From Peribacillus sp. ACCC06369 (GTDB taxonomy: Bacteria; Bacillota; Bacilli; Bacillales; DSM-1321), in NCBI RefSeq assembly GCF_030348945.1, contig NZ_JAUCEN010000002.1, forward strand, positions 2,356,001-2,420,000: a DNA stretch of 64,000 bases. The letters run 5' to 3'. Below are positions 8,218 through 15,847 of the stretch, in pieces (position 1 is the first letter of the stretch; the number at the start of each line of letters is the position of its first letter). A model generated the notes under the pieces. The model did not search any database, was not told the DNA's origin, and saw only the letters and a list, made by a program, of their open reading frames with translations. Made by a program: the position numbers and the translations under genes.

Positions 8218-9033
8218 ATGGCAAGCGAAGAAAAAGAGAAAGAGAAATATAGTGCTAATTCATTGGTAAGAGGGTTGGAAATCATTAAGCTCTTTAATGA
8301 AGTACAGCCGAGTTTGTCTCTTTCAGAAATTGCAAAACAACTGGGAGTAAGCAGAACGGTACCATATCGATTATTATTCACATTACAAAATATTGGTTAT
8401 CTGTCTCAGGATGAACATACGAAACGTTACAGTTTAACGCCAAAGGTACTTGAATTGGGCTTCAGCTATTTGAATAGCTTGAAGTTCCAGGAAATTGTCC
8501 AACCTTATATGGAGAACCTGCGTGATGAAATCGGAGCCTCCTGCCATCTGTCCATTTTGGATGGACAGGAAGTTGTGTATGTTGGGAGTGCCCCAATTAG
8601 AGGGGTATCCGCTGTCAATGTGAACATAGGTTTGCGGCTGCCGGCACATGCTTTGGCCAATGGAAAATTGCTTTTGGCCTATCAACCGAAAGAAATGCTA
8701 ATGCAAATGTTCAAAATCTCAAACCTAACTCCTTATACTGATAAAACACTTACCACGCCGGGTGAGTTTCAAAAACAGTTGGAATCGATTCGGCAAAATG
8801 GTTATTCGATGACAAGCGGGGAATTCCACCCTGGCATCCGTTCTGTTGCCGCTCCGATTTTTGACCGCACAGGAAATGTATTGGCTGCCTTGAATGTCGT
8901 GGCGACGGAGTCGGCTTATCAGGAAGATTTCATCGATAAAGTCGCCTTGCCTAAACTCCTTGATGTTTCTCGGCAGTTATCCGTTTATATGGGATATAGT
9001 GGGGTGACGCCGTTTCAGCATGAAGATATCTGA
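8218..9033 (+). CDS. IclR-family transcriptional regulator
   Basis: A 271-residue IclR protein. The winged helix lies at residues 13-75 (LVRGLEIIKLF, then LSEIAKQLGVSRTVPYRLLFTL as helix-turn-helix). The C-terminal effector domain contains CHLSILDGQEVVYVG, the GLRLPAHALANGK loop and SGEFHPGIRSVAAPIFD, all typical of the family. Start ATG 8218 follows GGGGGGAA. It precedes the aromatic cluster in the same direction and ends with its own terminator, so it is probably transcribed alone. IclR proteins such as PcaR, PobR and CatR control aromatic degradation; here it probably governs the promoter at 9214. Confidence 0.9.
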   Translation: MASEEKEKEKYSANSLVRGLEIIKLFNEVQPSLSLSEIAKQLGVSRTVPYRLLFTLQNIGYLSQDEHTKRYSLTPKVLELGFSYLNSLKFQEIVQPYMENLRDEIGASCHLSILDGQEVVYVGSAPIRGVSAVNVNIGLRLPAHALANGKLLLAYQPKEMLMQMFKISNLTPYTDKTLTTPGEFQKQLESIRQNGYSMTSGEFHPGIRSVAAPIFDRTGNVLAALNVVATESAYQEDFIDKVALPKLLDVSRQLSVYMGYSGVTPFQHEDI

Positions 9034-9076
9034 TCATGATTGAGTGCCAATCTAAAAAAATGAATAATCTTCGAAA

Positions 9077-9114
9077 GTGTGGATCCCCTACTCTAGGGTA
9101 TCCGCACTTTTTTT
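9077..9114 (+). terminator. Terminator after the IclR gene
   Basis: A 14-bp stem with two non-Watson-Crick positions (GTGTGGATCCCCTA, 9077-9090, against TAGGGTATCCGCAC, 9094-9107), a 3-base loop and a run of seven Ts. Confidence 0.85.
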
Positions 9115-9213
9115 GTGTTAAAAAAGGAATATGGTGGTTGCATCGTTCCAAGTTATACCAAGAGGGGAGAAGGTTTGAATTATAAAAAAAGTTTTAAATA
9201 TTCTAAAAACTCA

Positions 9214-9242
9214 TTGACAATAAAGCGGTTTCATTTTAGTAT
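9214..9242 (+). promoter_or_regulatory. SigA-type promoter of the aromatic cluster
   Basis: TTGACA (9214-9219), a 17-base spacer and TAGTAT (9237-9242), about 80 bases upstream of the cupin start. The consensus -35 and ideal spacing make it the best candidate for driving the 9.3-19.5 kb genes. Confidence 0.7.
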
Positions 9243-9253
9243 TAATTCATAGA

Positions 9254-9268
9254 CGAAACAATGTTTTG
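9254..9268 (+). promoter_or_regulatory. Candidate IclR operator
   Basis: CGAAACAATGTTTTG is a 15-base inverted repeat with one mismatch, placed 12-26 bases downstream of the -10 box. Two outer elements, GTTTCAT (9228-9234) and ATGAAAC (9272-9278), form a further symmetrical pair around it. IclR proteins usually bind short pseudo-palindromes of this kind near promoters. Binding by the IclR protein encoded at 8218 is inferred from position only. Confidence 0.45.
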
Positions 9269-9320
9269 CTTATGAAACGCAATGGGGTTTAGAAACAACA
9301 AATAAGGGAGGAATTTTAAA

Positions 9321-9854
9321 ATGACAAAAGAAACTTTTTCAGTGAAAGATTTTGAAAAAAAATATGTTGCCCGATTGAAAGACCGTACGCTTGATTGGGG
9401 TGTCTTGAAGTTCCAAGAAGAAATCGATCCAGCTTATAGACGTGCACAGATGAGATATATCGGACGCGGTGCCACCGCAAATAACGATACAAATGTAATT
9501 GCAGGTGAGCATTTCACTCTTAGTACAATGGTGCTGCCGCCGGGATGTATCGGGCCATTGCATCTTCACGATGATGTTGAAGAAGTGTTTTTCATTCTTG
9601 AGGGTGAAGTCACGGCGTTAATTCAAGAGGATAGCTTCAGTGAAGTGCATGAAATTAAACTAAGTGCGAGAGACTGCATCAGCAGCCCACCAGGGGTTTA
9701 TCGGGGAATTAGGAATGACGGTGATGTTGAAGCGCGCATGCTCGTGATGCTAGGGGCAGTGAAACCTAACTTGCCAACATATCCTGAAGGCAGCGAGCTG
9801 GAAGAACTGCGTAAACAACGCTCAAAAGAAAGAGAAGCCATCATTAAAGACTGA
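9321..9854 (+). CDS. Cupin-domain protein
   Basis: A single-cupin protein of 177 residues. Cupin motif 1 is present at about residues 73-93 (G..GPLHLHDDVEEVFFILEG in outline, with HLH and the Glu four residues on as metal ligands). In motif 2 (PPGVYRGIRN) the usual histidine is replaced by arginine, so the standard three-His/one-Glu site is incomplete. Such proteins in aromatic clusters can be dioxygenases or accessory isomerases; the activity here cannot be stated. Start ATG 9321 follows GGGAGGAA. It is the first gene behind the 9214 promoter and is followed by a hairpin, so it may be expressed more strongly than the rest. Confidence 0.8.
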   Translation: MTKETFSVKDFEKKYVARLKDRTLDWGVLKFQEEIDPAYRRAQMRYIGRGATANNDTNVIAGEHFTLSTMVLPPGCIGPLHLHDDVEEVFFILEGEVTALIQEDSFSEVHEIKLSARDCISSPPGVYRGIRNDGDVEARMLVMLGAVKPNLPTYPEGSELEELRKQRSKEREAIIKD

Positions 9855-9863
9855 TCATTTAGC

Positions 9864-9909
9864 CGAAAAGGGCACCTGCATTATGGAAATTAATGAGGCG
9901 CCCTTTTCG
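9864..9909 (+). terminator. Hairpin between cupin and dioxygenase genes
   Basis: CGAAAAGGGCACC (9864-9876) pairs with GGCGCCCTTTTCG (9897-9909) across a 20-base loop, with one mismatch. No clean T run follows (ATAGATTTTAA), so it may be a leaky terminator or an mRNA-stabilising hairpin that lowers expression of the downstream genes. Confidence 0.5.
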
Positions 9910-9977
9910 AATAGATTTTAATGTGGTCAATGCAAATTTTCTAAAGGTAATCTGATTTATGGGAGGTATAAAAAAAG

Positions 9978-10916
9978 ATGCTAGGGATTACTCATTTACG
10001 ACATATTAGCATGATTACTCCGAATTTCGACGATCAAGCAGAGTTTTACGAAAAGGTTTGGGGACTGGATAGAGTGGATGCTCCGGATGAGGAGAACACC
10101 GTTTATTTTCGGGGGGCAGGACCGGAACATCATATTTTAAGCCTTCACAAGGGAGAAAAACGTGGGTTGCACCATATATCTTTCGGCATGGTCGATAAAA
10201 ATGCGGTGGATCGAGCAGCGGGAATATTACAATCGAAGGGTGTTCGAATTATTGAACCGCCTGGATATTTGGATGAAGCAGGTGCTGGTTATGGCCTAAG
10301 GTTTATTGATCCGGAAAATCGCGTGATAGAGCTTTCGGCTTGGGTGGAAGTTCAAACGTCAATTTGGAACAATAAAAATGTTGATCCAGTGAAGCTGAAT
10401 CATGTTGTAATGAACACTAAGAACTTGGATATGATCGTTGAGTTTTATACAAACGTACTTGGTTTTAAAGTTACCGATTGGAGTGAGCATCAAATGTCAT
10501 TCCTGCGATGCAACAGAAAGCATCACTCCATTGCATTCAATCAAGATGAACATGCGTCAGTCAATCATATCGCCTACGAAGTCGATTCCGTGGATGAACT
10601 GATGCGCGGCATAAGCAATGTGCGGAAAGCGGGACTGTCAGAACTTTGGGGACCTGGACGTCATGGACCTGGAGACAATATTTTCTGTTATTTTCAAGAT
10701 CCAGGCGGTTTTGTTATGGAGTATACATGTTATCTGGAAACGATTGAAGATGAATCGGAATGGAGAGCACGTGTATGGAAACGGGTACCACATTTAATGG
10801 ATCAATGGGGGATTGCAGGGCCGCCGAAACCCGAAGCCCGCAAAGCAATGGGCGGAGATCCCGATCCTGGCTGGGTGGACTCTGCTATAGATGATTCAGT
10901 CATGTCTAAAAAATGA
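9978..10916 (+). CDS. VOC-family extradiol-type dioxygenase
   Basis: A two-domain vicinal-oxygen-chelate protein of 312 residues, the length of type I extradiol ring-cleavage dioxygenases (catechol 2,3-dioxygenase/BphC class). The N-terminal domain (1-125) lacks a full metal site. The C-terminal domain (138-255) has the metal-binding set: His142 in LNHVVM, His197 in NHIAYEV and Glu248 in GFVMEYTCY, spaced as expected. The likely role is opening of a catechol-like ring next to the two hydroxyls using Fe(II) or Mn(II). Genes for a Rieske oxygenase and a diol dehydrogenase lie in the same run. Another VOC activity cannot be excluded. Start ATG 9978 follows GGGAGG. Confidence 0.82.
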   Translation: MLGITHLRHISMITPNFDDQAEFYEKVWGLDRVDAPDEENTVYFRGAGPEHHILSLHKGEKRGLHHISFGMVDKNAVDRAAGILQSKGVRIIEPPGYLDEAGAGYGLRFIDPENRVIELSAWVEVQTSIWNNKNVDPVKLNHVVMNTKNLDMIVEFYTNVLGFKVTDWSEHQMSFLRCNRKHHSIAFNQDEHASVNHIAYEVDSVDELMRGISNVRKAGLSELWGPGRHGPGDNIFCYFQDPGGFVMEYTCYLETIEDESEWRARVWKRVPHLMDQWGIAGPPKPEARKAMGGDPDPGWVDSAIDDSVMSKK

Positions 10917-11037
10917 GAAGGTATTCCACTTACTTCCATTTGCACTTGCGCTAGATGTATTGGTTACAGTGAAACAACTTCCTGTATTTTAAAGGACAGC
11001 GCACTTAAGGAAAATGGCTTTGAAAAGGAGTGACAAG

Positions 11038-11829
11038 ATGGATTTAGGATTGAAAGGGAAAGTGGCTGTCATTATGGGCGGCACATCGGGCGTGGGATTA
11101 AAAACAGCAGAAATGTTTTTAGCTGAAGGAGCGAAAGTGGCTATATGCGGCAGAAGCACAGAGCGTATGGATAGTGCACAAAGTCAATTGCTCTCATTTG
11201 GCACTAAGGATGATATTTTTGCTTCAACCTGTGATGTCACCTCCAAATCGGATGTGGATTCTTTCATTAATGGTACGGCTGAGAAGTTTGGCGGGATCGA
11301 TATATTGGTGAATGCAGCCGGCCAAAGTGTTATGGGATACTTTTTTGACATTACGGATGAACAGTGGGATGAACAGATTCAATTAAAGTTTTTTGCCATC
11401 ATATATGCCGTTCGTGCAACGCATCCTCATTTAGTTAAAAGGGGAGGGGGGCGGATTATTAATATTAATGCAACGCTTGCTAAAGAACCTGAACGTCACA
11501 TGGTAGCGACTGCAGCAGCAAGGGCTGGTCTCCTTAATTTAAGCAAAACCTTGTCCCAGGAACTGGCCTTTGACAACATACTGGTGAATTCAGTGAGTCT
11601 TGGATTGATCCGGACCGATCAATGGGAGCGAAGAAGATTGAAAAATGCGCCTGATATGGACCCGGAAGAATATTACGGAGACCTTGCGAAAAAACGGAAT
11701 ATCCCTCTCGGCCGCGTAGGGGAAGCGGAAGAAGTGGCCAGTGTCATTGTTTTCCTTGCTTCAGACAAAGCAAGTTATGTAGCGGGTTCGACGATTGAGA
11801 CAGCAGGAGCGATCGGAAAGGCACTTTAA
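11038..11829 (+). CDS. Short-chain dehydrogenase/reductase
   Basis: Classical SDR of 263 residues from ATG 11038, preceded by AAGGAG at ideal spacing; an ATG 24 bases upstream (11014) has no ribosome binding site. The nucleotide motif is GGTSGVGLKTAE, and NAAG appears near residue 92. The usual Tyr-x-x-x-Lys is not evident: the expected place reads MVATAAARAGLLNLS, where alanine and arginine replace Tyr and Lys. The protein may therefore have lost normal SDR catalysis, or use other residues as some divergent SDRs do. The substrate is unknown. It lies in the aromatic cluster 30 bases before the ThDP enzyme gene. Confidence 0.82.
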   Translation: MDLGLKGKVAVIMGGTSGVGLKTAEMFLAEGAKVAICGRSTERMDSAQSQLLSFGTKDDIFASTCDVTSKSDVDSFINGTAEKFGGIDILVNAAGQSVMGYFFDITDEQWDEQIQLKFFAIIYAVRATHPHLVKRGGGRIININATLAKEPERHMVATAAARAGLLNLSKTLSQELAFDNILVNSVSLGLIRTDQWERRRLKNAPDMDPEEYYGDLAKKRNIPLGRVGEAEEVASVIVFLASDKASYVAGSTIETAGAIGKAL

Positions 11830-11859
11830 ATATATTACTAAAAAAGGTAGGATAACGCG

Positions 11860-13548
11860 ATGAAAATACAAGAAGAAATAGAGTTTACGACTGCCGATTC
11901 CATCGTAAAGGAACTAGTTCTAGCAGGAGTGGAAGCGGCTTTCGGGATTGTCAGTATTCACAATATGCCCATCTATGATGCAATTCTTAGAGAAGGGAGC
12001 ATTAAACTCATTTGTTCACGCGGTGAGAGCGGTGCCGTCAATATGGCCGATGGATATGCCCGCGCTACTGGAAAATTGGGTGTAGTGATCACGAGTACCG
12101 GTACAGGGGCAGGTAATGCTGCTGGTTCATTAGTGGAAGCTTGGGCAGCTGGTGTTCCCCTTCTTCATCTTACTGGTGAGGTAGCTTCTTCTTATCTTGG
12201 CACAGGCAAAGGATACATACATGAGTGTAAAGACCAGCTTTCAATGATGAGCGGAGCGTGTAAAAATGCAGTGAGGCTGAGAAATCCTGAGCAAACTGCG
12301 GCAGTTGTAAGGAAGGCGATCCAAGAGGCGTTAACTGCACCAACAGGACCGGTTACATTGGAAATTCCCATTGACTATCAATCGGCAATCATAGAAGATC
12401 TAACCCTCGAAGGACAACGAGCTTCAACGTCTGAAACAAATTCAACGCCATTCATTCCCGAACAAGCCGTGCAAAAAATGGTTGAAGCACGCCGTCCTGT
12501 GATATGGGCCGGGGGTGGAGTCATCACTGCCAATGCTTCGCAAGAGCTGCAAAAATTGGCGGAAATCCTTGGTGCAGCAGTTATAACCAGTCAGTCAGGA
12601 AAAGGTTCGATCCCAGAAAACCATGAACAATGCATCGGACATTTTGCGGCTTATGAAACAACAAAAGAGTTTTTGAGAAATGCGGATTTATTGATCAGTG
12701 TAGGTGTAAGATTCAGGGGAAATGAAACATCCAACTGGAAAGTGCCGGTGCCAGAGGAACATATAGCGATCGATGCGGATTGGCAGGCCATTAACCGGAA
12801 TTATAAGGCCACGCTGGGTTTGGTTGGCGATGCAAAAGATATGCTAGCTGCCATCATTCAAAATCTGGAAGGAAATTCAGTGCAGGCTGAACCTTCTTAT
12901 TTACGAGAAGTCCTTTCGCTTAGAAACGAAGTGCGTGCTCAACTTCGGGAAACGCTTGGACCCTATGAGCAATTTGTAGATGGCATGAGGGAGATATTAC
13001 CGGATGATACCATTTTAGTTCGAGATGTAACTGTACAGGCAAACGTGTGGGGCAGCCGTTTATTTGAAATCTATGAACCGAGAACATCCATTCATGCATC
13101 TGGCGGTGGAATAGGTCAAGGTCTTCCAACAGCAATCGGTGCCCAAATGGGGTGTAAAGATAAAACCGTGGTTCTTATGGCTGGAGACGGTGGATTTATG
13201 GTGAATGTCGGGGAAATGGTTACGGCAGCCGAAGAAAACTTACCAGTTATCATCGTATTGTTCGATGACTCAGGCTATGGGGTTCTTCGCAATATTCAAA
13301 CTGCCGCATATGGTCGGCAGGTAGCCGTGGATTTATTAAGTCCAGATTTTGTGAAACTGGCTGAGTCCATGCATTTTGATGCAGTACGGATTGGATCTGG
13401 AGATGAATTCATATCTGAACTGAAAAAAGCAAAAGAAAGACGTAAACCTTCAATGATCGTTGTTGATATGGATGCTGTCGGTCCAATGGCCAAGCCATTT
13501 GGTGGACCACCAGGAGCTGCAGAAGCATTTAAGCCAAAAAAACTATAA
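11860..13548 (+). CDS. ThDP-dependent enzyme, acetolactate synthase/benzoylformate decarboxylase type
   Basis: A 562-residue protein with the three-domain layout of the POX/AHAS group. The N-terminal Pyr domain has the catalytic Glu in RGESGAVNMADGYARATG. The central domain lies at about 190-330. The C-terminal PP domain has GDGGFMVNVGEMV, and 24 residues after GDG reads FDDSGYG, so the usual Asn-Asn is Asp-Asp. It could decarboxylate a 2-keto acid or join aldehydes, giving an aldehyde for the dehydrogenase encoded next. True acetolactate synthase is unlikely: there is no small-subunit gene and the context is catabolic. The 3' end is 12 bases before the ALDH start. Confidence 0.82.
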   Translation: MKIQEEIEFTTADSIVKELVLAGVEAAFGIVSIHNMPIYDAILREGSIKLICSRGESGAVNMADGYARATGKLGVVITSTGTGAGNAAGSLVEAWAAGVPLLHLTGEVASSYLGTGKGYIHECKDQLSMMSGACKNAVRLRNPEQTAAVVRKAIQEALTAPTGPVTLEIPIDYQSAIIEDLTLEGQRASTSETNSTPFIPEQAVQKMVEARRPVIWAGGGVITANASQELQKLAEILGAAVITSQSGKGSIPENHEQCIGHFAAYETTKEFLRNADLLISVGVRFRGNETSNWKVPVPEEHIAIDADWQAINRNYKATLGLVGDAKDMLAAIIQNLEGNSVQAEPSYLREVLSLRNEVRAQLRETLGPYEQFVDGMREILPDDTILVRDVTVQANVWGSRLFEIYEPRTSIHASGGGIGQGLPTAIGAQMGCKDKTVVLMAGDGGFMVNVGEMVTAAEENLPVIIVLFDDSGYGVLRNIQTAAYGRQVAVDLLSPDFVKLAESMHFDAVRIGSGDEFISELKKAKERRKPSMIVVDMDAVGPMAKPFGGPPGAAEAFKPKKL

Positions 13549-13560
13549 GGAGGATTGAGA

Positions 13561-15006
13561 ATGATTTCGACATACCCATTTGTTTCAGGAAAATGCCTTG
13601 TTAATGGAGAATGGATAGAAATGATTGAAAAAGCCGATGTGATCAATCCCGCAAACACATCGGAAGTAGTTGGCCAGGTGGCAAAATGCCCTGGGGAAAT
13701 CGTGAATGACGCGATTGAAGCGGCAGAAAATGCTTTTGAAACGTGGTCTCGCTCTGATGTCAGGGATCGGGCTAGCCGGATGAATTCAGCGGCAGAAGAA
13801 CTTTCAAAAATAATCGAGGAAAATGTTACAGTGTTTGTACGTGAAAATGGCAAAACACTAGTTGAAGCTAAAAAGGATTTATTACGCTGTGTTGAAGTCA
13901 TGAAGGGCTGCGCGGCAGAACTACTTGATTGGTGGAAGCCTGAAGTGCTCCCAGGAAATCAAAAAGTCCAAATCCGGAGAAGGGCAAGAGGTGTCACGGC
14001 AATTATCACACCGTGGAATTCTCCGATGATATTAACATTTAAAAGGGTCATACCTGCTGTCTTGGCAGGCAATGCGGTTGTAGTAAAACCTGCAACGAAT
14101 TGCCCGTTAACGATAATGACCTGTTTAAAAGTAGTTGCTGAACATTTTCCTCCAGGAGTCATCAATATAGTCTCAGGATCAGGAAAAGCAATCGGCGACA
14201 AACTTTGTTCCGATTCCCGTGTACGGACAGTGGCATTTGTCGGAAGTACAGAAACTGGAAAAGATATCATGAAGAAATCAGCTGGAAACCTGCAAAAAGT
14301 GTATATGGAACTTGGCGGCAATGATCCTGCCATTATTTTGGAAGACGCAACTATGGATGAAGCGGCGATCAAACGTTTGAGGATGGGGATTTTACGGGCT
14401 GCAGGTCAGGTGTGTTCTGCGGTTAAACGAGTATATGTCCATGAATCACGTTATGACGAGGTAGTTGAGAAGCTGACCAAAGAGTTTAGCCGGGTGGTAA
14501 TTGGGGATGGCATTCAGCCTGACGTAACGATGGGTCCATTGAATAATAAAGTACAGTATGACTATGTGAATGGCTTGATCGAACGTACCGCTAAGGAAGG
14601 AGGAAACATAATCACTGCTGGCATTCAACTGAATCCTGAAACTTGGGATAAAGGTTATTATATGCTTCCTTCCATTATTACTGGTGTCAATCAGCAGAGT
14701 GAAGTGGTTAGGGTAGAACAATTCGGTCCTGTCATTCCAATTTTACCTTTCAATGATATTGATGAAGTTGTAAAATTAGCGAATGATAGTGAGTTTGCCT
14801 TGCGTGCGTCTGTTTGGACCGATAATGAAGATATAGCTGTTGAAATGGCAGATCGACTCGAAGCTGGTGCGGTTTTCCATAATAATCATACCGTTTTCGG
14901 CGACTTGGCTCTGGATTTCCCTGGCTTAAAAGAAAGTGGTGTTTCCCGGGAAACAAGGCATTGCGGGCTGGAATTCTTTGCGGACTCATACGGGTTTGCT
15001 GATTGA
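13561..15006 (+). CDS. NAD(P)-dependent aldehyde dehydrogenase
   Basis: ALDH-superfamily enzyme of 481 residues from ATG 13561, behind AAGGAGG. The catalytic residues are clear: Glu250 in MELGGNDP and Cys285 in GQVCSAVKR. TPWNSP (oxyanion Asn) occurs near residue 147, and FVGSTETGK near 223 binds the cofactor. It probably oxidises an aldehyde made in the pathway, for example by the ThDP enzyme upstream, to the acid. The spacing (12 bases before, 16 after) shows an operon. Substrate specificity cannot be read from sequence. Confidence 0.9.
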   Translation: MISTYPFVSGKCLVNGEWIEMIEKADVINPANTSEVVGQVAKCPGEIVNDAIEAAENAFETWSRSDVRDRASRMNSAAEELSKIIEENVTVFVRENGKTLVEAKKDLLRCVEVMKGCAAELLDWWKPEVLPGNQKVQIRRRARGVTAIITPWNSPMILTFKRVIPAVLAGNAVVVKPATNCPLTIMTCLKVVAEHFPPGVINIVSGSGKAIGDKLCSDSRVRTVAFVGSTETGKDIMKKSAGNLQKVYMELGGNDPAIILEDATMDEAAIKRLRMGILRAAGQVCSAVKRVYVHESRYDEVVEKLTKEFSRVVIGDGIQPDVTMGPLNNKVQYDYVNGLIERTAKEGGNIITAGIQLNPETWDKGYYMLPSIITGVNQQSEVVRVEQFGPVIPILPFNDIDEVVKLANDSEFALRASVWTDNEDIAVEMADRLEAGAVFHNNHTVFGDLALDFPGLKESGVSRETRHCGLEFFADSYGFAD

Positions 15007-15022
15007 GGAAGGATGAAACTAT

Positions 15023-15808
15023 ATGAAGTTAGGCTTAATCGGGTGCGGCAATATCGGGAAATTTCTGCTTCAGGCAATTAATAACGACGGACTTCTTCCA
15101 GGTGGGAAAATCGTTTCGATTTATGCCCGCCGTGAAGAAATCGCAGCTCAACTGGCTGAAGATTTCAGGACACAGCCATATAGTGATGTCGACGAACTCC
15201 TTAAATCGGATGTAGATTTAGTCATAGAGGCTGCAACGATTGAAGCTGCTGAAGAGTACTCATTGAAAGTGCTTAAAAGCGGGAGAAATCTCTTGTTAAG
15301 CAGTATAGGCGTGATGGCGAATGCTGCCTTCGAAGAACAATCAAACCAGATTTGCAAAAAAAATAAAGTGAATATTTTCCTTCCATCTGGTGCGATTGGA
15401 GGTCTCGATGTCCTTAAAGCAGCAAAAGCGGTGAATGGCCTCGATTCTGTTTGCATCACTACGAGAAAACCGCCAAACGCATTGCCCACAGGTTCTTCAG
15501 TGGAAGAAGAAACGGTTTTATTCGAAGGATCGGCTGCAGAAGCGATCAAACAGTTTCCGAGAAACATTAATGTCGCGATTGTGCTATCTTTGGCTGGTCT
15601 TGGATCTGAAAAGACTAAAGTGAAAATCATTGCCGATCCAAAAGTGTTTAAAAACAACCACTTAATTGAAGCGTCAGGTTCATTCGGGAAACTAAAGCTT
15701 GAAGTGGAAAATGATCCGATGCCAAATAATCCGAAAACGAGTTATCTAGCCGCATTAAGTGTTTTGTCTACTCTGCAAAACAAGGAAAAGAGCGTTCAAA
15801 TCGGGTAA
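15023..15808 (+). CDS. Aspartate dehydrogenase (NadX-like) homologue
   Basis: A 261-residue protein with an N-terminal Rossmann motif (LIGCGNIGKFL) and the aspartate-dehydrogenase pattern: DVDLVIEAAT, LSSIGVMAN, FLPSGAIGGLDVLKAA (active region) and a C-terminal NPKTSYLAALSVL. Aspartate dehydrogenase interconverts L-aspartate and iminoaspartate. Nothing nearby concerns NAD synthesis or amino acids, so in this cluster the protein more probably reduces or oxidises a related imino, keto or semialdehyde compound (inference). ATG 15023 follows GAGGAAGG. Confidence 0.8.
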   Translation: MKLGLIGCGNIGKFLLQAINNDGLLPGGKIVSIYARREEIAAQLAEDFRTQPYSDVDELLKSDVDLVIEAATIEAAEEYSLKVLKSGRNLLLSSIGVMANAAFEEQSNQICKKNKVNIFLPSGAIGGLDVLKAAKAVNGLDSVCITTRKPPNALPTGSSVEEETVLFEGSAAEAIKQFPRNINVAIVLSLAGLGSEKTKVKIIADPKVFKNNHLIEASGSFGKLKLEVENDPMPNNPKTSYLAALSVLSTLQNKEKSVQIG

Positions 15809-15847
15809 TGAATTATTGGTCAAGTTTATGGAAGGGAGAGATTAAGT

